Shown: positions 8,866 to 17,377, numbered from the stretch's first letter. The stretch: DNA of 64,000 bases from an uncultured bacterium (GCA_905215465.1 CAJMPT010000002.1:49253-113252), one strand, 5' to 3'. Notes: a model not told the origin generated them from the sequence alone. Numbers and translations: made by a program.

Positions 8866-8902
8866 CAAAATGGGGGCGACGCGAATGGCTCGCGCCGCCC
8901 CC
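8866..8902 (-). terminator. Intrinsic terminator after ftsX
   Basis: On the minus strand a 13-bp stem (GGGGGCG-rich arm, one mismatch) with a five-base loop is followed by ATTTTG. It separates ftsEX from rnr. Confidence 0.8.
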
Positions 8903-8925
8903 GAACTAGCCTGATGATACCCGGC

Positions 8926-9852
8926 CTAGACCTTGAGGTAACGCCTCATTGCCATGGCGGAGCCAAGAAGGCCAATGACCACGCCGATGCCCAGCAGCAG
9001 GCCGTAGGTGGCCCACATGGTGGTCGGGGCAATCTCAAACGAGAGGAAGCTCAGCGTGTCGGAGAGCTTGCTCAGCAGCACGTTGCTGCCGGCGGCCAGC
9101 GCGCCGATGGCCAGAAGCGCGGCGATAAGGGCCTCCAGTGTGCCCTCCATGAGGAAGGGCCCGCGGATGAAGCCGTTGGACGCGCCGACGAGCCTCATGA
9201 TGGCAATCTCGCGCCTGCGGGCGGTGATGGCCAGGCGGATGGTGTTGTTGATGAACACGAAGGCCACGAAGGTCAGCAGCACGACGAGCGCCACGGCGGC
9301 AATACGGATGTAGTTGGCCACGCTGAACAGGCGCTCGACGGTCTGGCGGCCGTAGTTGACGTCGCCGGCGGGGTTGTCCGCGTCGTCGCAGATGGACTGG
9401 AAGTCGGAGTCCGCGATGATCTTCTGGGCGGTGTCCTCCACCTGCTGCGGGTCGGTCAGCTTGATGACCAGCGAGGCCGGCAGGGGGTTCTCGCCGTCAA
9501 GGGCTGCCACGGCGTCAGCCGCGTTGCGGTTGGACATGGACGTGCGGTACTCCTCGAGCGCCTGGTCCTTGTCCTTGTAGGTGACGGACTCGACGTTGTC
9601 CCAGCCCTGGACCTTGGCCTGGAAGGCCTTCACGGCGGACTGGTCGGCGTCGTCGGAGAGGAAGGCCTGGACGGTGACGGTGTCCTCGACGCTGCCCACC
9701 ATGTTGTTGATCATGACGGAGCCAAGGACAAACAGGCCGATGATGAAGAGCGAGAGGAAGATGGTGACCACCGCGCCGAGGACCGTGGTCCAGTTGCGGC
9801 GGAAGTGGTGGCCGCACTCCCTCAGGGAGTAGCCGATGTTAGAGGGCGCCAT
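8926..9852 (-). CDS. ftsX: Cell division permease FtsX
   Basis: FtsX is the membrane partner of FtsE. Together they transmit ATP-driven signals to peptidoglycan hydrolases at the division site. The 308-residue protein has the expected order: a short cytoplasmic N terminus, a helix at about 25-50, a large outer domain at about 50-185, then three helices at about 190-300. The segment RLAITARRREIAIMRLVGAS is typical of FtsX/MacB permeases. The ATG at 9852 is chosen because the family N terminus (IGYSLRECGHHFRRNW) begins directly after it. The start overlaps the ftsE end by 14 bases, which suggests translational coupling. Confidence 0.93.
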   Translation of the reverse strand: MAPSNIGYSLRECGHHFRRNWTTVLGAVVTIFLSLFIIGLFVLGSVMINNMVGSVEDTVTVQAFLSDDADQSAVKAFQAKVQGWDNVESVTYKDKDQALEEYRTSMSNRNAADAVAALDGENPLPASLVIKLTDPQQVEDTAQKIIADSDFQSICDDADNPAGDVNYGRQTVERLFSVANYIRIAAVALVVLLTFVAFVFINNTIRLAITARRREIAIMRLVGASNGFIRGPFLMEGTLEALIAALLAIGALAAGSNVLLSKLSDTLSFLSFEIAPTTMWATYGLLLGIGVVIGLLGSAMAMRRYLKV

Positions 9853-10825
9853 AGTAGCCGTAGCCTCCCTTCTCCTGGTCGCGGACCACGTGGCCGGCCT
9901 CCAGGGCGATGACGCGCTTGCGCATGGAGTCGACCATCTCACGGTCGTGGGTGGCCATGACGACGGTGGTGCCGGCGCGGTTGATGCGGTCCAGCAGCTT
10001 CATGATGCCCAGCGAGATGGCCGGGTCGAGGTTGCCGGTGGGCTCGTCGCAAACCAGAAGCGGCGGGCGGTTGACCATGGCGCGGGCCACGGAGACGCGC
10101 TGCTGCTCACCGCCGGAGAGCTGGTCGGGGAACTTGTCCATCTTCTCGCCCAGGCCGACGAGGCGCAGCACCTCGGGGACCTGTGCCTTCACGACGGAGC
10201 GCGGCTTGCCGATGCACTCGAGGGCAAAGGCCACGTTCTCGTAGACCGTCTTGTCGGGCAGGAGCTTGAAGTCCTGGTAGACGGTGCCGATCTGGCGGCG
10301 CAGGTACGGGACCTTCTTGTTCTTCATCTTGCCCAGGTCCTGGCCGGCCACGATGATCTGGCCGCCGGTGGCGCGCTGCTCGCGCGTGATGAGGCGCAGC
10401 AGGGACGACTTGCCGGAGCCGGAGTGGCCGACAACGAAGACGAACTCACCGGGGTAGATGTCGAGGCTGACGCCGTCGAGAGCGGGCTTGTTGGGCTGGG
10501 CCGGGTAGACGAGTGATACGTTTTTGAACGAGATGGTCGGGACGCCGGTGCGAGAGACAGCCGGGGAGTCATCGCTGGCCAGGGGCGCGAAGACGCTGGT
10601 GAAGCCGGGCTGCTCGGTGGGATCTGCGGGCTCGCTCGCGGTGACAACGTGCACGGCCTCGGGCTCGTCGGCGCCGATCACGTCAAACTGACCGGTCGAG
10701 ACGGGCGCGGGGGCAAATGCGTCATCTGCCGCGCTTGCCTGCGGATTGGCATCCGGTACGACGTTGAGCACGCGGCCCGTGTCGTCCGACCCCTGTCGCT
10801 CAGTGGTGCGAAAGTGGTTGGCCAC
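9839..10825 (-). CDS. ftsE: Cell division ATP-binding protein FtsE, N-extended
   Basis: FtsE is the ABC ATPase of the FtsEX complex. Walker A is GHSGSGKS at 133-140. The signature LSGGEQQR and Walker B LLVCDEPTGNLD follow, and MATHDREMV holds the switch His. The protein is 328 residues, about 100 longer than usual. Residues 1-95 are a low-complexity segment rich in Ala, Asp, Pro, Thr and Val ahead of the ABC domain. The GTG at 10825 is chosen because AAAGGAG stands eight bases upstream; there is no better start close to the ABC domain. The extension is probably real and disordered. ftsX overlaps downstream. Confidence 0.93.
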   Translation of the reverse strand: MANHFRTTERQGSDDTGRVLNVVPDANPQASAADDAFAPAPVSTGQFDVIGADEPEAVHVVTASEPADPTEQPGFTSVFAPLASDDSPAVSRTGVPTISFKNVSLVYPAQPNKPALDGVSLDIYPGEFVFVVGHSGSGKSSLLRLITREQRATGGQIIVAGQDLGKMKNKKVPYLRRQIGTVYQDFKLLPDKTVYENVAFALECIGKPRSVVKAQVPEVLRLVGLGEKMDKFPDQLSGGEQQRVSVARAMVNRPPLLVCDEPTGNLDPAISLGIMKLLDRINRAGTTVVMATHDREMVDSMRKRVIALEAGHVVRDQEKGGYGYYGAL

Positions 10826-10924
10826 AGGAGCTCCTTTTCCGATTATCGGATTGGGCAATACGGTCGCAATTCTACCAAAGGCCACGTAGAGACCCCGCGG
10901 CACACACAGGGCCGCCACACAGAA

Positions 10925-10957
10925 GGGACCTTCTCACCATAAAGGCAAGAAGGTCCC
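10925..10957 (-). terminator. Probable terminator after the transaldolase-like gene
   Basis: Ten-base perfect arms GGGACCTTCT and AGAAGGTCCC with a 13-base loop lie 40 bases past the stop at 10997. The T tract is poor, so strength is uncertain. Confidence 0.5.
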
Positions 10958-10996
10958 AGGTCAGGCGAGAAGTGCGCTTTGCCTGTTGCCGGGCTG

Positions 10997-11680
10997 CTAC
11001 TGGGCAGCGACGACCTTGGCCCAGTCGGCGTCGAAGGAGGCCATGCCCTGGTCGGTCAGGGGGTGCTTCAGGCACTTCTTGAGGGCGCCGAAGGGCACGG
11101 TGGCAATGTCGGCGCCCATGAGGGCAGCCTGGGTCACGTGGTTGGGCGTGCGGACGGAGGCGGTGATGATCTCAACCTCGTCGTCCACGTTCTTGCCGGT
11201 CCAGTCGTAGTTCTGGATGCAGGTGACGACGTTGGCCAGCTCGGAGATGCCGTCCTCGCCGATGTCATCAAAGCGGCCGACGAAGGGGCTGACGTAGCGG
11301 GCGCCGGCGTTGGCGGCAAGAAGCGCCTGCGGGGCGGAGAAGATCAGCGTCATGTTGATGCGGACGCCCTCGGCGGCCAGCGTGTGGGTGGCGGCCAGGG
11401 ACTCGGCGCAGATCGGCAGCTTGACCACGATGTTGGGGGCCAGGGAGGCCAAGTGGCGGCCCTCCTCGATCATGCCCTCGGTGGTCTTTGCCTGGGACTC
11501 CGCGGAGACGGGCAGCTCACCACACATCTTGGCAATCTTGACCATGTGGTCCTCGAAGTCGGCGAGCTTGCCGCCCGTGCGGGCATAGAGGCTCGGATTG
11601 GTGGTGACGCCGGCAAGGCAGCCCCAAGAGAGCGCCTCGCGGATCTCGTCGAGGTCAGCGGTATCGATGAAGAACTTCAT
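10997..11680 (-). CDS. Transaldolase / fructose-6-phosphate aldolase-like enzyme
   Basis: A 227-residue class I aldolase of the small transaldolase (TalC/FSA) group. It acts on sugar phosphates through a Schiff base. Family motifs are MKFFIDTADLDEI at the start, GVTTNPSL at 24-31 and NIVVKLPIC at 83-91, where Lys87 is the catalytic lysine. NMTLIFSAPQALLAANAGA and the C-terminal PFVGR and HPLTDQG segments follow. The ATG at 11680 has a GGGGGA site seven bases upstream. Whether it works as transaldolase or as F6P aldolase cannot be told from sequence alone. It is monocistronic, with a dyad in its upstream region, close to a sugar-acid catabolic block. Confidence 0.88.
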   Translation of the reverse strand: MKFFIDTADLDEIREALSWGCLAGVTTNPSLYARTGGKLADFEDHMVKIAKMCGELPVSAESQAKTTEGMIEEGRHLASLAPNIVVKLPICAESLAATHTLAAEGVRINMTLIFSAPQALLAANAGARYVSPFVGRFDDIGEDGISELANVVTCIQNYDWTGKNVDDEVEIITASVRTPNHVTQAALMGADIATVPFGALKKCLKHPLTDQGMASFDADWAKVVAAQ

Positions 11681-11716
11681 GCAATCCCCCTTCAGTTTTG
11701 TGTGCTCTTCTCTGCG

Positions 11717-11747
11717 GTGGCTGGCATGGAATCGGTTCCACAGCCAC
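11717..11747. promoter_or_regulatory. Dyad upstream of the transaldolase-like gene, LacI-operator-like
   Basis: Inner palindrome TGGAATCGGTTCCA (11727-11740) is framed by GTGGCTG and CAGCCAC, giving a 31-base dyad 37 bases before the start codon at 11680. The inner part resembles operators of LacI-family repressors. No lacI-like gene is in the window. Confidence 0.5.
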
Positions 11748-11853
11748 GTGCTTAGAGGATACACCCTATGCAGGTGGGGCGTGGCGCGCGGAAAGGTGCG
11801 GGGCGACCGGGAGCCACGATTTTGAGGCTTTGGCACGGATTCAGGCCCAAGCG

Positions 11854-11906
11854 CCACGGATTTGAGGGTAAGACACGGATTTCCTGCCCCACCCTCGAAT
11901 CCGTGG
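11854..11906. repeat. Intergenic inverted repeat with CACGGATT core
   Basis: Arms of 16 bases, CCACGGATTTGAGGGT and ACCCTCGAATCCGTGG, match except for one position and enclose a 21-base loop. CACGGATT also appears in the same orientation at about 11834 and 11874. It lies in the 335-base gap between the transaldolase-like gene and the KDPG aldolase terminator. No gene is visible there. Confidence 0.6.
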
Positions 11907-11943
11907 CGCACACCCCGACGCCCACCTCGACCCCGCCCACAAC

Positions 11944-11986
11944 AAAAGGCCGCGCCTCCACCCGAGACTTCGGGCGGCGGCGCGGC
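11944..11986 (-). terminator. Intrinsic terminator of the aldolase operon
   Basis: On the minus strand, 30 bases past the KDPG aldolase stop, GCCGCGCC and GGCGCGGC pair, with an inner GCCCGA/TCGGGT stem, followed by CTTTTGTT. Confidence 0.8.
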
Positions 11987-12015
11987 TCGATCAAAGCTCG
12001 CTGTGGCGAGAAGCG

Positions 12016-12660
12016 CTACTTCATGCTGGCGCGGGTCTGGTCGATGATGCGGCGGACCTGGGCGGCGTTGGCGGCGATTTCGTCAGCGGTACCCTTGGTC
12101 AGCAGGCTGCCCATGCCATAGCACTCGGCGCCGGAGCGGACCCAGGTCTCAAGGTTGTCGAGGTTGATGCCGCCGGAGATCATGAGGGGCATCCAGGGCG
12201 TCGGGGTCTTGAACAGGCCCACGAGCTGCGTGCCGTAGGTGTTGGAGATGGGGAAGCACTTGATGAAGGCGGAACCAATGGAGAGGGCGTGGTTGGCCTC
12301 GGTCATCGTGGTGCAGCCGGGGGCGTAGGGGATCTGGTACAGGTTGCAGATCTGCGCGACCTCGTCGCTCATCATGTTGGCGACGATGAACTGCGCGCCA
12401 GACATGATGGCCATGCGGGCGGTGGTGGCCTCCATGACGGTGCCCGCGCCGACGATCATCTCGTCGCCGAACTTCTCCTTGATGCCCGCGATGACCTCGC
12501 CGGCGTTGGGGAGAGTGTAGCTGATCTCCATGGCGTGGACGCCGCCCTTGATGAGGCCCTCGGCAATCTCGCAGCCGCGCTCGACGGTGGGAACGCGCAC
12601 GACGGCAAACGCGCCGGTCTCGTACAGGGCCTTGGTGACGGAAGCCTTCTGAAGAATCAT
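12016..12660 (-). CDS. eda: KDPG/KHG aldolase
   Basis: A 214-residue class I aldolase. It is likely to cleave 2-keto-3-deoxy-6-phosphogluconate (or its galactonate form) to pyruvate and glyceraldehyde-3-phosphate. Visible features are MEISYT at 44-49 with the catalytic Glu, GAGTVM at 71-76, and FIKCFPISN at 132-140 with the Schiff-base Lys134. The glycine-rich phosphate site lies near ISGGINLDN. The ATG at 12660 has AAGGAG nine bases upstream; an in-frame ATG at 12687 is less likely. It is the last gene of a minus-strand series that starts with the PTS genes, which points to a sugar acid or aminosugar acid as the substrate. Confidence 0.88.
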   Translation of the reverse strand: MILQKASVTKALYETGAFAVVRVPTVERGCEIAEGLIKGGVHAMEISYTLPNAGEVIAGIKEKFGDEMIVGAGTVMEATTARMAIMSGAQFIVANMMSDEVAQICNLYQIPYAPGCTTMTEANHALSIGSAFIKCFPISNTYGTQLVGLFKTPTPWMPLMISGGINLDNLETWVRSGAECYGMGSLLTKGTADEIAANAAQVRRIIDQTRASMK

Positions 12661-12725
12661 TTCTTGAATCTCCTTACGGAATTGCAAACTCTAACGGTCT
12701 CTAGCCGCTTGGCGAGAAGCCCGTC

Positions 12726-13622
12726 CTACTTGTGGGCGATGCCGTAGTGGTCGAGCATGGCGATGCACTTCTCGTCGATGCCCTCGGCCACCTCGGTGAC
12801 GGGGAAGCGGGCCGGGCCCACCTCGTAACCGGCCAGCTCCAGGGAGCGCTTGAGGGTCTGCGGGGTGGAGCCCAGGTGCAGGACGTCGCGGATCGGCTCG
12901 ATCTCGGCCTGCAGGCGCTCGGCCTCGGCGGCGTCACCGGCCTCGAGGGCGCGCCACAGGTTGACGACGACCTCGGTGATGAGGTTGGCAGTGCCGGCCA
13001 CGGCACCCGCGGCGCCCATGGCGTGGACGGCAGAGATCTTGCCGTCGGAGCCCACGAGGACGTCGACGTCGTTGCCCTTGGCGGCGTCGATGTAGCCCTG
13101 GAGGTTCTCGAGGTTGCCGGAGCTGTCCTTGACGCCCTTGACGTTGTCGATCTTGGCGAGCTCGGCCACGACCTCGGGGGCGATGTTCTTGCCGGTGCAC
13201 TTGGGGATGTTGTAGAGCATGACGGGGATCTTCACGCTCTCGGCGACCATGGTGAAGTAGTTCTTGAGCTGGTCGTCGCTGATGCCCATGAAGTACGGGT
13301 TGATGACGGAGAGGGCGTCGGCGCCAATGGCCTCGGCCTGCTTGGACATCTCAATGGCCTCGCGGGTGGAGCAGGCGCCGGTGCCCACGTAGACGGGCAC
13401 GCGGCCGTTGACCTTCTCGATGACGAACTTGGAGAAGGCGATCTTCTCCTCGGGAGTGCAGACAAAGAACTCGCCGTTGGAGCCAAAGGTGAAGATGCCG
13501 TCGGCACCGGCGGCGATGATCTTCTCGACGAGCTTCTCGCCGGCCTCGTAGTTGATGGTCTGGGCATCGTCACGGTTGAACGGGGTGACGATGGGAACGA
13601 TGACGCCCTGGAACTTGGACAT
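12726..13622 (-). CDS. DapA-family aldolase (DHDPS/NAL superfamily)
   Basis: A 298-residue class I lyase of the dihydrodipicolinate synthase / N-acetylneuraminate lyase superfamily. The phosphate/carboxylate motif reads GSNGEF at 47-52. Tyr137 lies in LYNIP and the Schiff-base Lys165 in KGVKDSSGN. Other members are 2-keto-3-deoxygluconate aldolases, sialic-acid lyases and true DHDPS. Lysine biosynthesis neighbours are absent, and the gene lies between KDPG aldolase and a SIS isomerase, so a keto-deoxy sugar acid is the more likely substrate. Cleavage gives pyruvate. The ATG at 13622 has AAGAGGAGATTC upstream. Confidence 0.85.
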   Translation of the reverse strand: MSKFQGVIVPIVTPFNRDDAQTINYEAGEKLVEKIIAAGADGIFTFGSNGEFFVCTPEEKIAFSKFVIEKVNGRVPVYVGTGACSTREAIEMSKQAEAIGADALSVINPYFMGISDDQLKNYFTMVAESVKIPVMLYNIPKCTGKNIAPEVVAELAKIDNVKGVKDSSGNLENLQGYIDAAKGNDVDVLVGSDGKISAVHAMGAAGAVAGTANLITEVVVNLWRALEAGDAAEAERLQAEIEPIRDVLHLGSTPQTLKRSLELAGYEVGPARFPVTEVAEGIDEKCIAMLDHYGIAHK

Positions 13623-13681
13623 TGAATCTCCTCTTGGTGTCTTTCTGTGTTGCTGGCCAGCTCAGGCGCTGGCGAGAATGG

Positions 13682-14290
13682 CTACTTGCCCTCGCGGATG
13701 GAGGCGCCCAGGGCTCCGCCGGGGTGCCACTTGACGTACTGCTTGGGGTCAAGGCCGAATTCGTTCTGCAGCAGGATGGAGAGGCACTGGAGCTCGATGA
13801 TCTCGGCCAGGATGGAGGCGCGCGGCGGCTTGTTCATGGAGTCGCCCTCCTGGTCGACGCCGGCGATGAGCGCGACCTCGGCCTCCTTGGCAAGCCAGCT
13901 GTCGGGGTTGCCGGTGAGGGCGATGATGTGCACGCCCACGCCCTTGAGGCAGGTGACGGTGCTCTTGAGCTCGCCCGTCTCGCCGGAGTTGGAGATGGCA
14001 ATCACGACGTCGCCGGGGCGGGTCTGGCCGGCGGAGCCGTGGACGCACTCGGTGCCGTGAAGCTCGTAGGTGGGGGTGCCGGTGGAAGAGAACAGGGAAG
14101 CGGCGTAGCCAGAGACGTGGCCGGGCTTGCCGATGCCGGTGACGTGCAGGCGGTTGCCCTTGGCCTCGGCGTCAAGGATGAGCTGCTTCGCGGCGGAGAG
14201 GGCCGCAAAGTCAATGCCCGCGACGTACTTGTCCACGGACTCCTTGGCAATGCTCAGGAACTCCTGAACCTGCTCCTTATCTGTTGCCAT
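13682..14290 (-). CDS. SIS-domain phosphosugar isomerase, KpsF/GutQ-like
   Basis: A 202-residue sugar isomerase domain protein. The N-terminal helix leads into RLHVTGIGKPGHVSGYAAS, with the SIS phosphosugar loop, and IAISNSGETGELK at about 97-110, the Ser-rich phosphate-binding loop. Family members KpsF, KdsD and GutQ convert ribulose-5-phosphate and arabinose-5-phosphate, but these carry C-terminal CBS domains, which this protein lacks. A stand-alone domain in a catabolic operon suggests a ketose/aldose phosphate conversion within the pathway. The start at 14290 has GAAGGAGGAATAGC upstream. Confidence 0.85.
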   Translation of the reverse strand: MATDKEQVQEFLSIAKESVDKYVAGIDFAALSAAKQLILDAEAKGNRLHVTGIGKPGHVSGYAASLFSSTGTPTYELHGTECVHGSAGQTRPGDVVIAISNSGETGELKSTVTCLKGVGVHIIALTGNPDSWLAKEAEVALIAGVDQEGDSMNKPPRASILAEIIELQCLSILLQNEFGLDPKQYVKWHPGGALGASIREGK

Positions 14291-14361
14291 GCTATTCCTC
14301 CTTCATTTCTGGGCCCACGCGCGGAGGGCCCACCGATAAGCGATTGGTAGCGTGCGGGCGA

Positions 14362-15033
14362 CTAGCTACGCTCGTTCACGCGGTGCTCCCTCATGACGTC
14401 CTTGATCTGGGCGGCAAGGCCGTCCAGGGAGTCCTTCATGAAGGGACGATTGATGTCAACGAGCTGGTAGCCGGAGGGGTGGGTGACCCAGTTGCCGGCA
14501 AGCAGCAGGCGCAGCGAGCCGCCCTGGCGGATGAGCTTGTAGTTCTTGATGTCCTTGTAGGCCACGACCTGGGTCTTCTTGGGGTCGGACTTGAGGTACA
14601 GAAGGACGTTGCGGCGGCCGAAGTCAACCACGTGCACGCGGGAGGCGTAGCGGCTGAAGCGCTTGCCCATGCCCTTGCACACAAACCAGACGGCCGTGAG
14701 GTCAAAGATGAGCACGAGGAGAAGGACCACGTTGCCGGTGATGTTGGCGGCGGCCCAGGCGCCCAGCGCCACAAAGAGAAGCGCGATGGAGATGGCCAGC
14801 ATGCCCAGACCCTGCAGCAGCAGGCGCTTGCGGTCCTCCTCAACCTCAAGCTCCATCTCCTCGTCGGGGAGCTCGGGGTCGGCGGGCTTCTCCACGCCGA
14901 TGCCGAGCATGTCCTCAAGGACGTTCTCGGAGACGGCCTTGGCGGTGTCGGCCGCGCTCATCTTCTGCTCGTCAGCCTTGGTTCCGACCTTGGCGGCCTC
15001 GGCGACTGACCTCTTCTTGGAGTTCTTGGACAT
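14362..15033 (-). CDS. Membrane protein of unknown function
   Basis: A 223-residue protein. Residues 1-70 are charged and Ala/Glu/Lys-rich. Two hydrophobic helices follow at about 75-95 and 100-118, separated by a short turn. The remaining 100 residues look like a small beta-rich domain (VHVVDFGRRNVLLYLK and onwards). It stands between the SIS and HpcH-type aldolase genes with short gaps, so it is probably in the operon. I do not recognise a family. A role in sensing or in PTS-associated transport would be guesswork. Confidence 0.6.
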   Translation of the reverse strand: MSKNSKKRSVAEAAKVGTKADEQKMSAADTAKAVSENVLEDMLGIGVEKPADPELPDEEMELEVEEDRKRLLLQGLGMLAISIALLFVALGAWAAANITGNVVLLLVLIFDLTAVWFVCKGMGKRFSRYASRVHVVDFGRRNVLLYLKSDPKKTQVVAYKDIKNYKLIRQGGSLRLLLAGNWVTHPSGYQLVDINRPFMKDSLDGLAAQIKDVMREHRVNERS

Positions 15034-15057
15034 GTCTCACCTTCTGTGGCAGGGCTG

Positions 15058-15822
15058 CTACTTGGCCTGCGCGCGGATCTTCTGGTACTCAAAGGCCGCG
15101 CCGGCAAGCGCGTCTCTGAGGATGTGCGTGTCGATTGAGGAGACCATGAGGTTAATGTTCCCCGCATACCTGGCGAGAAGAGCGTTCCCGCCAATGATGC
15201 CAAAGCCCTTGCCAGCGGCGGCGCAGGCGGCTTGGACCTCGTCGATGAGCGCAAGCTCCTCGGGGCAGCCTACCTCGTCGGGGCGACCCATGGAGATGGC
15301 CAGGTCGCAGGGGCCGACGATGGCGGCGTCAAGACCGGGGACGGCGAGGATGTCACGGACGTTGCGGACGCCCTCGACGGTCTCGATCTGGGCGATGGCA
15401 AGCGTGGAGACATTGGCGCGGGACATGTTCTGGGCGTGGTGGCCGCTGGGGCCATAGCCCGTGTGGGCGCCGCCGGAGTAGCTGCGCGCGCCGACGGGAG
15501 GGTACTTGGCCCACTGGACCAGCTGCCTTGCCTGCGCAGCGGTCTCGACCATGGGGACCATGACGCCAGAGGCGCCCAGGTCAAGCATCCTGGAGACGTC
15601 GGCCCTCGCGAGCTGCGGGGCACGGACGATGGAGGGGATCCCGAGCGAGTTGCCCAGCAGCATGACGCTGCTCAGGCGACTCCGGTCAATGTCGCCATGC
15701 TCGCCATCGAAGAAGAGGAAGTCAAAGCCGGCGGCCTGGGCCATGAGGACCACGGGTGCCTGGTCAAGAACCTGGACGAAGAGACCGCCGAGCTGCTTGT
15801 GCGCGATGTCCTCAAGACCCAT
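15058..15822 (-). CDS. HpcH/HpaI-family class II aldolase
   Basis: A 254-residue metal-dependent aldolase of the HpcH/HpaI (2-keto-3-deoxy-sugar acid) family, which cleaves to pyruvate plus an aldehyde. Family marks are FDGEHGDIDRS near residue 37, MVPMVETAAQAR near 97, AQIETVEG near 147 with the metal-binding Glu, and GPCDLAISMG near 172 with the metal-binding Asp. The arginine seen in RAPQLARAD fits the pyruvate site. The ATG at 15822 has GAGGGGAGAAGAAC upstream. It is the third pyruvate-type aldolase in 4 kb, from a different fold group than the other two. Confidence 0.88.
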   Translation of the reverse strand: MGLEDIAHKQLGGLFVQVLDQAPVVLMAQAAGFDFLFFDGEHGDIDRSRLSSVMLLGNSLGIPSIVRAPQLARADVSRMLDLGASGVMVPMVETAAQARQLVQWAKYPPVGARSYSGGAHTGYGPSGHHAQNMSRANVSTLAIAQIETVEGVRNVRDILAVPGLDAAIVGPCDLAISMGRPDEVGCPEELALIDEVQAACAAAGKGFGIIGGNALLARYAGNINLMVSSIDTHILRDALAGAAFEYQKIRAQAK

Positions 15823-15888
15823 GTTCTTCTCCCCTCTTGGATGGTGGCGGCGATTGCCGTACTTGCTAAACGTTTGATGCGATACAAG

Positions 15889-15923
15889 CGAGGGCGCCCG
15901 TGGGGCTACCACGGGCGCCCTCG
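15889..15923 (-). other. Strong hairpin between PTS IIC and aldolase genes
   Basis: Perfect 15-base arms CGAGGGCGCCCGTGG and its complement with a five-base loop, 48 bases past the IIC stop. No T tract follows, so it may act as a 3' stabilising stem that sets different mRNA levels for transporter and enzyme genes. Confidence 0.65.
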
Positions 15924-15970
15924 GCATTAGACCTCAGAGCTGAGTAGGTAGTGCATTCCCGAGACCAGGC

Positions 15971-17272
15971 TTAGGCGAAGATGCTGCCGATGCCGTAGAT
16001 GATGGAGCCGACGATGTTGTAGTCGACGTTCGGGAAGGAAGCGCCAGCGATTCCCAGGTTGGCGAAGGCCGGGTACAGGACCAGCGGACCAGCGCAGAGA
16101 ACGATGCCGACGAGGAAGGAGCCCAGCAGGGCGCCACGCCAGCCACCGTAGGCGTAACCGCAGACGCCGCAGGTGCCGCCGGAGAAGAAGCAGATGCCGG
16201 CAGCGGGGATCATGATGGTCTCGCTGTGGAAGGCAACCATCAGAGCCATGGCGACAAGGCCACCGAGGAAGGAGCCAATGAAGCCGATGATGACGGCGTT
16301 AGGAGCAAACGGGAAGATGGCGGGGCAGTCCACGGCCGGCTTGGCATCCGGGATGAGCTTCTCGGAGATGCCGACGAAGGCAGCGGTAATCTCGGCGATG
16401 AACTGACGGACGCCGTAGACCAGGACGGACATGCCGGCGGCGAACTTGAGGCCAGCGAGGAACGGCCAGATCCACCAGACGTCGTTGCCGAAGTAGGAGG
16501 TGAAGGCCTTGCCGTTGGCGAGCTGGTCACCAAAGTGGCCGGTGAAGAAGCAGGCGAGGGTCACGATGTAGAACAGCACGACCATGAACAGGGCCACGGA
16601 GAAGACGAAGTCCTTGAAGAGCTTGAAGAACTCGGGGAGCTGCTTCTCCTCCTTCTCGGTCTCGGACTCGTTCTTCTTGGCGAAGAGCTTGCCCACGTAA
16701 CCGGAGAAGGCGTAGCCGATGCAGTTGAAGTGGCCGATAGCGATGTTGTCGGTGCCGGTCAGCTTGTTAACGAAGGGCTGGCACAGAGAAGGCAGGGCAG
16801 CACCGCAGAAGCCGAGGACGACGCCACCGAGGATGACGGTGACGAACATCGGAGCGCCGAGGGCGATGAAGACCAGGGCCAGGACGCAGGCAAAGTACAG
16901 GAAGTGCTGACCGGTCAGGAAGACGGCCTTGAACGGGGTGATCTTGGCGAACACCAGGTTCATGATGAAGCCGAGGACCATGACCAGGGCGACCTCGGTG
17001 CCGTAGGTGTTCAGGGCGAGGGCGGTAGCGACCTCGACCTGCGTCACGACGCCGGACACCTGGAAGGCGCGGCTGAACATGTCAGAGAAGATGGTGATCT
17101 GAGCGCTCATGGCGTCAGAACCGATGTTGAAGATGAGGAAGCCGATGATGGTCTTCACGGTGCCCGAGAAGACGTCAACAGCGGACTTTTTCTGCAGCAG
17201 GAGGCCGACGAGGGCGATGACGCCCATGATGACGGCCGTGTCCCTGAGCTGCATGAGAATAGCGTTGACCAT
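15971..17272 (-). CDS. PTS IIC component, ascorbate (UlaA/SgaT) type
   Basis: A 433-residue membrane channel of the PTS ascorbate-galactitol superfamily. It imports a sugar or sugar acid while IIB phosphorylates it. The protein is hydrophobic throughout with about 11 helices, beginning LRDTAVIMGVIALVGLLLQ. ALALNTYGTEVALVMVLGF and the late GGTCGVCGYAYGGWRGALLG are typical of the UlaA group. It keeps a charged cytoplasmic loop near residue 205 (KKNESETEKEEKQ). The ATG at 17272 has GAAAGGAG upstream. IIB and IIA lie directly upstream, so a full PTS transporter is encoded. L-ascorbate is the known substrate of the family, but the aldolases nearby suggest another acid. Confidence 0.85.
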   Translation of the reverse strand: MVNAILMQLRDTAVIMGVIALVGLLLQKKSAVDVFSGTVKTIIGFLIFNIGSDAMSAQITIFSDMFSRAFQVSGVVTQVEVATALALNTYGTEVALVMVLGFIMNLVFAKITPFKAVFLTGQHFLYFACVLALVFIALGAPMFVTVILGGVVLGFCGAALPSLCQPFVNKLTGTDNIAIGHFNCIGYAFSGYVGKLFAKKNESETEKEEKQLPEFFKLFKDFVFSVALFMVVLFYIVTLACFFTGHFGDQLANGKAFTSYFGNDVWWIWPFLAGLKFAAGMSVLVYGVRQFIAEITAAFVGISEKLIPDAKPAVDCPAIFPFAPNAVIIGFIGSFLGGLVAMALMVAFHSETIMIPAAGICFFSGGTCGVCGYAYGGWRGALLGSFLVGIVLCAGPLVLYPAFANLGIAGASFPNVDYNIVGSIIYGIGSIFA

Positions 17273-17345
17273 TGCTGTTCTCCTTTCAGCGAGACTTGAT
17301 GTTGGCAGGACCTACTCAGATAGGAATCTCAAAATGAGCGCAAGA

Positions 17346-17377
17346 CTCACCACCCACCCGATTTGGCGGGTGGTGAG
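17346..17377 (-). other. Hairpin between PTS IIB and IIC genes
   Basis: Ten-base arms CTCACCACCC and GGGTGGTGAG around a 12-base loop in the 147-base gap. It may tune IIC expression relative to IIB and IIA. Confidence 0.5.

Noticed and set aside
12726..13622. Lysine-pathway dihydrodipicolinate synthase
   Set aside because: Neighbours are sugar-acid catabolic genes and the GSNGEF motif differs from the usual GTTGE; the biosynthetic role is not excluded but less likely.
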